A DNA stretch of 64,000 nt from Filosporella fistucella. Its lineage: Eukaryota > Ascomycota > Leotiomycetes > Helotiales. Shown here piece by piece: positions 1 to 10,649 of the stretch; position 1 is the first letter of the stretch; every line of letters begins with the position of its first letter. Position numbers and translations under genes: made by a program. A model generated the notes under the pieces. That model ran no database searches and was not told where the DNA came from. It saw only the letters and a program-made list of their open reading frames with translations. The stretch covers positions 62,001 through 126,000 of the forward strand of contig JAQJZZ010000020.1 in NCBI GenBank assembly GCA_030077755.1. Reading direction: 5' to 3'.

Positions 1-2071
1 CAGGCCATCTTGCACCTTTACTTTACTCCGTCTCAGTACCACCGGCTCAGACATACCGGCCAGTATCCAAACTTCATCACCTTTTTGTGCATCGACAGGA
101 CCTGTCCCTAATAACTTGGTGTTTGTGCGAAAGATGGTGCGATATCCAGTGATAATCTGAGTTTGCCGCTTGTAATCTGCAAAAGTACTTGTATTCCATT
201 CTGTTTCAAGCAAATTCTCCATTGCGGCTACCAGAGCGTAACCAGTGTACGCAGAACCTTCGGGCTCTTTCTTTAACAGGCGAAGCCAGGGCGTTATGCG
301 TAATTCGTTGATCGATCTGTCGAACTTGGTGATCATCATCCTATGCATTTTCCCAGTGATGCGAGAAGCGAGTGAGCGATCTTTTTCTGAATACCACTGG
401 AAACCCCATAAAACCATTGTGGCTATGTGGAGCATAAATTGATTGCAGAGAAGGTCTGCAGGGGCAGGCATTCGAGAACTCAAAGTATCTGCTATGCAAG
501 TTCTTGCTAGGGCTTCAACACGGGTCTCTGGCTTCTGTATGTGGCTTGATGAGATATCATGTTAGGCTTTGTCATAATACTAGGGGGGAGTTACCGTTCC
601 TCACCTGCAACAAAAAGGTGTGTAGTATTCAGGTAACCCACTAGCGACTTCTGCTATGCTACCCCATAAAGGGGATTCCAGTATGATGAAAGGCGGTTTG
701 GAACATGCTTCGATGGTCCCGAGTAGTTGCCCCTGGACTCCAAGCAGAGCGTCGTCATAATCCCGCAAGTCTGCTTTCCATGCCCACTCTCCATTTGCTG
801 ACCATGTGTCAGGAAATGCAGAAGGAATCAGCCAGATACTGAAGTCGGGTATCCAAGATGGCAGACTCTTGAGAGATATCTCTCGGTTGCTTTCCCTCTG
901 TTTTAAAAGTCGTAAGTCCCCTTGAGACTCGATGAGAAGTCTTGCTACTCGATTATAAAGCCTTTCGACTGGGATTTCGTAGTTAGCAGCTAGCAGCTTA
1001 GCTTTCGCTGGCTCTGTGAAAGGAGGCTTGTCCTGATTGGCTATACCAAGCAAAGAAAATACTTTGTCGCGAGGATCAGTAGCTAAAGATGTACGATGTG
1101 TTTTCAAAAGTGTTTCGAAGCGATATCGTCCTGCCTTGGAAAATTCGGTGGTCGTCACTACATTCACTGCTGCCAATCCGCCCTCTTTCGCCGCCAGGAG
1201 GGCTTCAAATCCTAGACGAGTTTCCGGATCTTTTGATTTTTTCATTGAGTAACTCTGGATATAGTGCATAGAACCATTTGCTAATAGCCAAGAAATTGAG
1301 TGCTGCAGAGAATTTTTCCCACTCAAGCATCCTGGTGCCACAGACCACGGTAATTCTTTTCGCTTGAGTGAGCTCTTGGATAATCCAAGACCGCTTGAAG
1401 TATGGGCGATAAAGTAGTATAACAAGAGAAAGCCACTAGCGATCGGTGATAGGCTCTATGCCCAGCTTGATTGGGTAGCTGGACTTATCATAAATATCCC
1501 ATTCTGTAATGTGGCTCAGGGCTGCTCTTGCTTCCTCCAGTTCCTGTTTATCCCTTGGCACTCTTCTAACCGAGCCCAGACTCTCCAGGACAAGAAATGC
1601 ATCTGGAGTAGTTACATCTTCAGGACCGAGCCACAAGATGACCAGCTCAGCTTGGTCATAGAGAGCACTCATCAATTGCACTTGTGAACCCCTCTCAGAC
1701 ATATTTTCCTGGTCGATACAAAGGGCGTCAATCCATATGTATGAGGTTCGAGATATGTCCATAGTTTGCAGCTGCTTCAAAGCCGCAAGTAAATTGGGTT
1801 GAGCTTCCAATCTGGCTCCATTGCAATTGACTGGCGTGAGCATATGAGCGTATGGCTTATCGGGAGGCAGGTACGGACATGATGGATCACCCCAGGTGTA
1901 TGATAAGGCCTTGTACGGAGGTGAGCTGCTCAACTCGAATGTATGCATGGTGAAAGATATCTCATCGCTAAAAGAAGATGTAGTTATTCTTCGATCGAAT
2001 TTGATCAATCTAATACAGTTTTCAGTAGGGAGTGGATTGTAAACGAACTTGTTGTACGATTTTGCAGCCAT
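1..2071 (-). pseudogene. HET-domain (heterokaryon incompatibility) gene, apparently broken, left end outside the window
   Basis: The family acts in fungal non-self recognition leading to cell death. The chosen ATG is at 2071-2069. The N-terminal half carries the HET core motifs YKALSYTWGD, YIWIDALCIDQ and ELVILWLGPED. The third core motif, RPYFKRSWIIQEL (about 1406-1366), lies in the same frame but only after an in-frame TAG at 1438-1436. Downstream, the coding frame moves by one base somewhere around 1330-1230, possibly at the A6 run (minus strand) at 1237-1242; the new frame carries TDPRDKVFSLLGIA. A normal 60-nt intron follows (604-545, GTGAGG donor, CTAAC branch, AAG acceptor), and the C-terminal HET region (YRTIFRTNTKLLGTGP, GDEVWILAG) continues past position 1. 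I found no GT-AG intron of good quality that removes the TAG. Sequencing error at one or both lesions remains possible. Confidence 0.72.
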
Positions 2072-2725
2072 GATTGTTGGCAATACCTGAGCGTTGTTAG
2101 TGCTCGATGCAATCTTTATATACCTTAAACGATGTGATCTATCCGACTTTCCTCGGAAACTACCACCAAACAAGAACAAAACATGAATCAAAACAGCGCA
2201 TGACCATTCTTTATACGGCTCCGAGAGAAAGGCCGAGCATCCAAAAGAGCGCCACAAAAACACCCCACACATGTTTTCGACGCCAAGTAAAAGTAGCATG
2301 GTTAGAAGAAGCAATGTCGACGCATTTACATAGAAATTGAAATCACCATCAGTATTTCGCATTCCGAATAATCGCGATGAGTTTGGTGTAGGAGAAGGGA
2401 CTCAGATCGGCGGGTTGAGACACTCTGCAACGCCACTTCATCCTTGATTGTCTGTTTTTAGAAGGGGGGCTTGAAGCGACATGACCTTTCCCTGATGTGA
2501 TTGCACCGTGGCTGAGATTATTTACTAAGAGCCTCACAAAACATATGATCATGAGAACATTTAAATAACAAAAAAGTGATAATGTGGAAAAACAAACGTG
2601 TGAGTCGAAATGCCACTCGGGGAGGACCTCCTGTCTAACACAGTCTTTCCAAGCCTCTAGATCGTAAAATACAAATAGACCGCATATCCACAGTGAAATG
2701 TAACTTCTTATGGTGAGAAATCAAC
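2072..2725. other. Intergenic region between divergent genes
   Basis: This 650-bp stretch separates the HET gene start from the gene at 2726. It should hold both promoters. The open frame upstream of the HET ATG contains stretches of hydrophobic residues but no family signature, so I did not extend the gene into it. No recognisable repeat or RNA gene. Confidence 0.4.
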
Positions 2726-3448
2726 ATGGAGTCCCAAAACACGAACACGCGAGAGCCAAGGGCATCGCCCGAATTCTACCAGAAGCAGGATATATCACTA
2801 ACACAGCAACCGCAATCACAAAAACTTTCTAATTCTAGTAAATCAATCAAGCAAACATTAAGCGATGCGCCTCCACCACAACAGAATTCTCAAGCAACTA
2901 TACCTGCCACAGACTCGGTCATGAAGCCCAGTCAGACAATACCACAGGCGCAATATTCGAATAGAGAGCTCAATCAACACGCCACATTAGCTCCGGTCAT
3001 GCAGCATGAGACTGGCTATCAACAGATCCCATCTCAATATAGAGAACACACGCTAAATCTTACGGGCCAAATACAACAATCACAACCCTCGATGCAGCAC
3101 CAAGAACGTGTTCAACATCAGCTTCCTTATGAGAAAATTCAATCCTGGCCACAACCCCAAGGACAAGGGAAATCTACCACCCAACCTGTCCCCGTTCAAG
3201 GGGGAATGCAATACGTACCAATGACAGAAGAAGAGCTCAAGAAACAGAAACGCAAAGAACAACTAGCAAAAGTACGTCACCATAGTGGGCAATGCTGTAT
3301 CGTTACCGGAAAGGCATGTGTGATTGCTGGGGGCGTGATGATGGCTGTTTGTAGTGTTGTATCGTGCTGTTTGAGCTGCTTGCCTGGTGATGGAGGGGGA
3401 GTGGTGGGAGGCGGGCCGGGATTCAGTGGGTTTGGAATGCCTGATTGA
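2726..3448 (+). CDS. Gln-rich protein with Cys-rich hydrophobic C-terminal segment, unknown function
   Basis: Single-exon frame of 240 residues from an ATG at 2726. I do not recognise the family. Residues 1-165 are rich in Gln, Ser and Pro and look disordered. A highly basic and acidic stretch follows (about 167-186, EEELKKQKRKEQLAKV). Residues 190-219 then form a hydrophobic, Cys-rich segment with cysteines at 190, 191, 198, 209, 214, 215 and 218. The tail is Gly-rich. There is no N-terminal signal peptide, so the hydrophobic piece would be a tail anchor or a palmitoylated membrane-contact segment. That localisation is inference. The composition of the first 165 residues is consistent with coding but not proof of it. 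Confidence 0.5.
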   Translation: MESQNTNTREPRASPEFYQKQDISLTQQPQSQKLSNSSKSIKQTLSDAPPPQQNSQATIPATDSVMKPSQTIPQAQYSNRELNQHATLAPVMQHETGYQQIPSQYREHTLNLTGQIQQSQPSMQHQERVQHQLPYEKIQSWPQPQGQGKSTTQPVPVQGGMQYVPMTEEELKKQKRKEQLAKVRHHSGQCCIVTGKACVIAGGVMMAVCSVVSCCLSCLPGDGGGVVGGGPGFSGFGMPD

Positions 3449-6400
3449 ATAGTTGGGAGGACCATGTTGGATATGGTGATGTGTAGTGCTTGAAATTTTT
3501 TCGGATTCCTGTACACTCGCTGCTTGTTCATGTGTAATTTTCTGCTTGGAAATCTGTCTGGTATCATTTGGTAAGCCCTTGGATGCTTACGATAGTGGTA
3601 TTGCCAGAGTAAATGAGGAGTTCTCGAGTCGCTGAAGAAACTGATAGCAAGGCTGCAAAGCATTTCAAGGACTGATACTGCACGGCCCAGAACGAATCCT
3701 GGAAGTCGAGAAATCTTTCCTTTCATATGAATCGCGAAACATTTTGTACCAGCAGATAAACCCGCGAGCCTAGAAACCATTATGAACTTTAAGTATTACC
3801 ATAACTTGAAACATATCTTCATGGAGTTTGTGGTGAACATTAGGCTTGAGCCTCGACTCTCACAACTTTGAAAGCATCTCCCACAGATTACTATTCGGAG
3901 AATACTTGCATCATTATGACTTCACGATGATGCCTATAATTGCTTCCACGAAATGGGAGCCCAATCTTCATGGATTGCAAGTGCATAACCCCTCCAGGCT
4001 CACCTTGCGGTTGAAATGATTCATCTAGAACAAACGTAGTAAAACTTCAAAAGTGGATAAACTCATGATCAGCATACTGTCAAGAGCCTACTCAAACTAT
4101 TGAACAGCCTCACAGCATCGTCACATCGATCGTTGGCCACTAAGCCCACTCTAAATCTTCGGTCCCACTCGGCAGCTAGCCGATGCAGAGTGACGATAAG
4201 CACGGAGTTTGACAAGTTGAAGATCGGAAGGATATCCGGAAACACTTCAGAACTGCGCAGTTTCAATATGTGAATGATGTGTTGTTCTGCACTGCATGTG
4301 ATGACTTTTCATCGATTCAATGTGAGGCTCTGAATGGGGGAGTTTGAGACATAGGTTGTGGTGAGACATTTGTCGCGGTGAGACCTTGCTGAGGCGCTGG
4401 CGTGAGAATTTTCCGGGTGCGCTATTTGAGTTTCCATGAGTCTTTCGTTCAGGTTTGAAGATGGGTCGATCTTTTATGTCGGGTCGTGATAAGTTGCGTT
4501 TGATCTGGTGCAGGGTGAAATGAAGCCGGAGTGTAGATACCCATACCCCCTTCTTCAAGGCCAAAAATGCTCTTAAGGGTGACTGAGTTAAATGTTCCAG
4601 GTCGCCGATAAGGGCTTTGAAGGCTCGTTCTAAGCTGAATGAGGGGTTGAAAGTGGCGTGAACTAGAAATTAATTTCGCTGTGAGTAAGACTTTGACTTG
4701 GCAGGGTCAGAGACACTCTGGTGTTGTGGTTCATCTTTGGATCAGAGATGAAATTATTGGTAGTGTGGATGTCCGATCGTAAGATAGGGATTTTCAGAAT
4801 GGCTTCATCGTCGTCATCGACCATCAGCAGTGGGTATGCTCTTCAAGTCCGGTAACGTGCCAACATGCAACAAAACTCAACTCCACACGGCACTCCGCTT
4901 CTGCACTTACCTTTATCGGGACCCGAGCCAAGCCAGAATTCCGTGGATTTTACCTTGTTGGAGGCCCAATCCAGCGTCATGATCATCGGGTTGGTTCTTG
5001 TCTTTGAAGTCAGCCAGAAGATTCGTAGTATGAACTTTAATATCGTCGGTATTTGAATTCTGGATGGAACTTCCAGAACTGTCATAGAATAATTTCAGCA
5101 TTCAGAATTTCAAGAAATCCGGATCTGAACTGCTGAGCCACAGATGATGTGGCTCGTGAGGGGTGAAATCCCTGTCCCGCTGAGAAAATGTTCTAGATTG
5201 TGGTGTTCAGCCACAGTGATTGATTGTCACTCTAGCTCTTCGCTTCGTTGGTTAGGATTGGAGGCGCGCCGCTGATGCATGAAATGAGAGATCAGCACTC
5301 TAATTTGAATGAAGAGTTTGTGCTTGGAATCTTCTATTTTTGTCCTTAGAAAGGTGGAAATTGGACATGGTGTTCCGTGAACAGGACAGGTGATGGATGA
5401 CAGTGGGTGGTAGATAGATAGGGTAGGTAAGTAGGAGGAGAACTGCTCGCTCTCTCAATCCTGTAACAGTCAAATTCTGCGAAAAAACATGCTCCTATGG
5501 ATATGAGTATGTGTATCGGAATCATTGTACTTTGTCTTGCGGCAAAAGCACTTTCAGCTCATCAGGGAGACGAGAAGAGGTTGCTTGCAAAGTTGTGCTG
5601 GCAACGCAGAAGCAAGTTCAGGGGACGGGGAGAAGCAATGCTCGTTGGCTTGGGATAATCCTTGAAGCCGCGAGGGACGGGACTGGAGAGTTCCTGATTG
5701 TGTTTGAAACATGCCGCACGGCCGGCTACTGATTGGCGGAGAACAGATTGTGCTTTTTGATTTGTTGAATTTTTTCCTCTTTGAACAAAACTTTGCCACG
5801 AGCAGTTTGGCGGTGGGTCAACTGTGGCTGCCCTCCCAGCCACTCATAATCATCGCCCAGCTTTGGCCCTGATATCGCTTCCTCTGCCACTGCGGAAAAC
5901 AGCTTGATCCTGGTCTGAGACGTCACTCATGGCTGATGCACCTTTGAACCTGCTTCTGCAAGCAACAGCAATTATCACTCCACCAACACATATCATATCA
6001 CCACATGTTCTTCATGGCTCTCATGCTTTTGAAGGTGTATCGAGACATGAGCATGGGAATTGATATCAATGTCGAAGACCGATGTCACTCGAAATGCGAT
6101 AAAATTCTAGAACATGCCGGGCAAGATTTCCAAGTTGGATGCTTGGACGAGAGGTTGTCCGGGGGAAATTAAGGGATCTGCTCCCAACTCGGCTATCTGT
6201 TGGCTGCAGAGATCTCATGATGTCAGTCTAACCCATATCCATGCTCAAATCATTGATGCAGGTTGTGAAATGGGCCTGAGTGGTCGGGGTGCGTACCTTG
6301 ATTTCCTTCATTCGAGATGAAGTGTCGAAAGTGATGGCAGAGCACAAAGCCTTGGTTGGAATGACGGTCGTCTTGGATGTTCGACGAGATGATTGACTTT

Positions 6401-7104
6401 CTTGGACATCGACAAAGCGCTTCTGATAGAGAAATTTAGAGACAAAGCATTGAACGAGTCCTCAAGGAAATTTGGGGGAGGAAATCATGGTGAGACACGA
6501 ACAGGACCGTGGATGGCCGTGTATCTGCCACCCCGTCTTTCCACCCCGTCCCCTCCCCAACCTTCTGGTCTGCGCTGCATCACCATATGCCCGTCCGCGC
6601 AATGCTGGCCCGGTCTCTGCAGCTCTGCAGCTCTCTGGTTCTGCGCTCCTGTATCGTGGCTGGGTGTTTGCTTCCCTGCAGAGAAATGTCGAAAACTTTG
6701 TCAAAGTTCTGACCTTGCTGCCCACCATCCCATATGAAGTATAGACCTATGTGCCGCAGGTGTTCGCTTCCAAGCTTTCTTCATAGCTCAATTATCTTCG
6801 CAAGCTTGTCGACGGACCTTGAATTTCAGCCAGAGACACAGGCCCAGCCAGTCCACGGCATTGCCGTCATATCAAAGTTCAAATGTCACTAGCCATGTTG
6901 GTCGTAGGAGACACGACTAGAGGAAGCCCAAATCTTAATATATTGCCCGATAGGATAGTGGAACAAACAAAAAGAGGAGTTTATCAACATCGCAGCCAAT
7001 CGACGCGTTGTTCGACACAATTTGGAAGAGCAAATGATAAAAGCATGATCGTGGTCTATTTGCCTCATCAGGAAAAGGAAGTGCTAGTGTCCTTGCCAAT
7101 TTAA
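3449..7104. other. Long intergenic region, no gene recognised
   Basis: About 3.7 kb. Many short open frames occur on both strands, but none shows a family motif, a credible intron structure or a composition better than its opposite strand. The stretch from about 6500 to 6720 is GC-richer than its surroundings and gives overlapping open frames in several phases, which argues against real coding. Nothing else recognised. Confidence 0.4.
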
Positions 7105-7342
7105 GCTTGATTCGCTTCCAGCTCCAACCTCCTCGTCCTCCTCCAAGCTCCTCTCGCGCCTGCCCAGTGTTGCCTCCCTTTCCCCTTCTGGTTTCCCCTC
7201 TGCCCAAAGGCAAACTACTTCAACACCACTTCTCCCACTCCTAACTCTGTCCTACATCCACATATCCTCACACTCCAACTTCATCTCCAACTTATCTCAA
7301 CATACACCTTTCTCCACACATCATCCGCACTCAACCATCAAG
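7105..7342 (+). promoter_or_regulatory. Pyrimidine-rich promoter/5' leader of the CFEM gene
   Basis: The plus strand is strongly C/T-rich from about 7110 to 7340 and ends in ATCAAG immediately before the ATG at 7343. CT-rich leaders of this sort are common upstream of strongly expressed genes in filamentous fungi. The exact transcription start cannot be seen. Confidence 0.45.
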
Positions 7343-8762
7343 ATGAAGTCTGCCGTTATCTTCGCTGGCTTTGCTGCCACTGCCTTTGCGCAATCGCTCA
7401 CCGATCTCCCATCCTGCGGTGTAAGTTGACTTCCTTTATTGTGACTGTGGAGCTTCAAAGCAAGGACAATTGGATCTCAAGGGCGCCTGTCATGCAAAAT
7501 TGGACCAGACTTCATCAAGAGGGCGACTAGATCGATGGCGCACCTTGAGCACCGACTCCTCGTCTTTAATTGACTACAATGAATCCATTGAACGTCAATA
7601 GCTTGCCAGCACATCACGGCCTTCTCAATGATTCAATCGCTAACATTTTCGTCTGTAGCAAACATGTATCGCCAGAATGCTCGCATTGGCTCCCAGCCTT
7701 GGATGTCCTACCCCCGATGCAGCCTGTCTCTGCCAAAACATCAACTTCGGTTATGGTATTCGTGATTGTTCCACCGCTGCTTGTGGAGGCGCCGAAGCTG
7801 CTGCTCCTGTCATCGCATATGGAAACAGCTACTGTGCTAGTACGTTGAAGAAGATTGAGGGTGTAGCTTTTGCTGATTGTTTGTAGATGCCGGAGCTGGA
7901 GCTGGAACTGGTGTAACCACCACCATTCTCCCTGCAAGCACTGCCACTGCTACTGCCACAGGTACTGGTGTAAGTAAACCTAGATTCGAGCATTGAAACT
8001 CTGGCTGAATTTTGTGAAAAGGCTGGCGCAGGAGCTGGAAGCTCATCCGCAATTACCACCTCCGCAATCGTCTCCACCCTCACTACTGGTGGTTCAACCA
8101 TCCCAACCACCGTTGGATCCACAACTATCTTTGGCATCGGCGTATGTGTATATGCTTGAAATTTGCGGATTCGGGCTGACGATTATAGGGTGCTGTTATT
8201 GGAGGATCAAGCTCTGCAATTAGCACTGCGGCTGTCGTCTCCACTGTGACATCCGGAGGATCAACTTTCCCGACCACCGTTGGCTCTACCACTCTCTTCA
8301 CCGTCGTCGGAGTAAGTTTGTCGCTTTTCTGGTTCGAAATTCTGTGCTAATAAAGGATAGGCTGGTGCTACAGGAGCAGGTGGATCTGCTTCCGCTGTCA
8401 CAACATCTGCAATCGTCTCTGTTGTCACCTCTGGGAGCTCAACCTTCACCACTACTATTGGATCCACCACCTTGTTCGGCGTTGGCGGTGTTGTCGGAAG
8501 CGGTGCATCTTCAGTTGGCTCTGCTGCCTCTTCAGGAGCTTCATCCCTTGCATCTGGAGCATCATCTATCGCATCCGGAGCCTCTTCCCGAATCTCATCC
8601 ATCCAATCCTCAGCTTCCAATGCTATCTCATCTCTTTCATCCCGTGCCAGCTCTGCTGCCGCAGGTGCTACCGGAACTTCCTCCTCATCTGCTGGAGGTG
8701 CCCGCCAAACTGCTTTCGCAGGAATGGCTGGTCTTGCAGGTCTCGCCGCTCTCGTCTTGTAA
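7343..8762 (+). CDS. GPI-anchored CFEM-domain cell-wall protein
   Basis: Six exons: 7343-7420, 7659-7839, 7887-7969, 8022-8141, 8189-8311, 8361-8762, about 328 residues. A signal peptide ends near residue 17 (AFA-Q). The CFEM domain follows with its eight cysteines in order (LPSC, TC, LGC, AACLC, RDC, AAC, SYC), including the LGCPTPDAACLC core with the Asp usually linked to haem/iron binding. The rest is a Ser/Thr/Gly stalk of three similar repeats and a Ser/Ala-rich tract. It ends in a hydrophobic tail (AFAGMAGLAGLAALVL) fitting a GPI signal. CFEM proteins sit at the cell wall or membrane, with roles in haem uptake, adhesion or virulence; which applies here is unknown. Introns 3-5 are all phase 0 and separate the stalk repeats. 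Every splice junction keeps frame. Confidence 0.88.
8022..8480 (+). repeat. Three exon-sized protein repeats in the CFEM stalk
   Basis: Exons 4, 5 and the first part of exon 6 each encode one copy of a module of about 40 residues with the pattern S-A-[IV]-T/S-T-[SA]-A-[IV]-V-S, then GGST-[IF]-x-TT-[VI]-GSTT-[IL]-F. Each copy is preceded by a phase-0 intron. This looks like duplication of an exon with its flanking intron. Confidence 0.75.
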
Positions 8763-10649
8763 ACAACCTACAAACCTCCCGCTCATAGACTTTCCTATCG
8801 AAAAATGGAGTCTTTTCATTCTGTCGCATACAAAATGGATGGGAAAATAATGGATAGCGGATGTAATGGATGGATGGACGTGCGGATACCCTTGCTTTTC
8901 GTTTCTTGCTCATATTTGCCCTTGAGGGTCTATAATACCTTTTCTGATTGACGACATCATGCAGTGATGAAGAAGTTTTGAGGCTTCATTGGTGGAGGTA
9001 ATGAGAATAATTGGTACAGTACATCTTGGCTTTGACCAGATAGGTGGAGGAAAGATAAGACATGTTTTCCGGTGTTACTGGTATCCTTCGACCTTTAATA
9101 GATCGGATAGTAGTAAACTAGAAGCGATATGAATGAAACTTTCAAACATGATGTTCTTGCTTGATGAGTGAAGTCGTGATTTGAAACGAGATGTTGAAGT
9201 GACCTGAATACCCTTGTTACATTTGTCAGCCACATTCTCGGATGGACGCAATCTAATTGGATCTCTGCTGACCACGAGAGTTTCCATTTGACAGAATGAA
9301 AAAGCAGACTTGATTATGCTCCTTATGTGTCAAGTTGTGACGAACAAGATGCCTATCGAATTATCTTGTTATAGAATAAATCTCCGTATAGTCTATGAAA
9401 TACAGTTTCATTACCACAACTGCCAAAGTCAACCTGCAGAAAAATTTACTTTTCAGTCACACTTCAAAAGCTAGACGTCAATTCTACCGACTTTGTGAAC
9501 TGTATTCCCAACGCATATTCGAGGTGGTTAATGAAAATTCCATCTAGAGTATAACATTCTTTCAATGTGTACTTGACAGGAATATGTTCACTCTGCCGCT
9601 GTTGGGCCTAGGTAGAATTTTCAATCGATATTGGGCGAATAAGGAATAGGCTTATGGACATGAGATTTATTGAGAATTGGCTTTTGTGTTTCTTGTGGTA
9701 AAAGGGGCTTGTACAAGATCATTCTACTTATTGAACAGATATGTTGTGTTGCGAGAAGGATAATTCTCTATGTGGCAAATGGAAAATGAAGTATATGTCA
9801 TCTGTATGAAAAGTTGAAAATAATCATGTGTTTTGTTTCGTCTTCCCTCCCGGGAATAAATTATATCTGCGGAACTGAATCACCTTGTGAGGAGGATATA
9901 AGAAGATTCGCGGGAAATGGAAAATAAGGATTATGTTATAGGCGTGAAATGTCATGCAGGGAGCTGTGGTCTTTTTCTTCGTTTCTCGACAGGGGGAAAA
10001 TAATATAGATAGTAATGGGTTTAAGATTTGAAATGATAAGGTGGTGATTTCAAGCATTGCAAATAGGAGGAGCGCCCTACAAGAAATACTGGTGGATTTC
10101 AGCTACTAGTCATTTACAAAATTGTTTATTGAGCTGAATCGAGATCCGAAAGTCAACCGCTAAGGTGCACAAAACTTTCTTTTCGTCAACATGTGTAAGT
10201 GATGTGCTGCTAAAGCAAGACAAGATCTTTGGAACGAAAGAATATAAAAGGAGAGGCGAAAACAGTCCCGGAACGTCGAGGAACGAGTGTTACAGATACA
10301 TTCACAAGTAAAAAACAGTCAGGGTATTGCAAAATCTCTCCCTGTCAAGTCGAGTAATATGTAGGGAGAGAGAGGGAATGGTTTTGACATAGAACAGTAC
10401 GAAGAGGAGAAAGAAGAGACCTTCGGCACATTGAGAAATAAGAATTACAGAAAACTGCAACAAACCCCAGAAATAGACAACAAGCTCCAGATATTCGAAA
10501 ACGGGCCTTGATATCTGCATATGCATTTATTAGGGTATCGCACGCTTTCCTTCCAGCTCTATCCAACAAAATGCCGGAAAATATTCATATCAAAGCAAAG
10601 CAAAGGACAAGAACACGAACAAAAACATGGTATCAATTACAAATCAAAT
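8763..10649. other. Intergenic region, no gene recognised
   Basis: About 1.9 kb between the convergent CFEM and ALG11 genes. It holds their 3' flanks. I saw only short open frames without motifs and several purine-rich patches (for example around 10355-10440). Confidence 0.4.

Noticed and set aside
245..442. Plus-strand open frame at the left end
   Set aside because: It is the antisense shadow of the C-terminal exon of the HET gene, whose minus-strand frame carries the conserved motifs.
1436..1560. An intron ending at the TAG (1438-1436) of the left HET gene, which would remove the premature stop
   Set aside because: The acceptor would force a phase-0 donor, and the only in-frame GT upstream within a usual distance (GTGCCA near 1560) is a poor donor; a separate frameshift downstream would remain anyway.
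6393..6744. Several overlapping open frames on both strands
   Set aside because: They share one GC-richer patch, are open in several phases at once and show no protein family signature.
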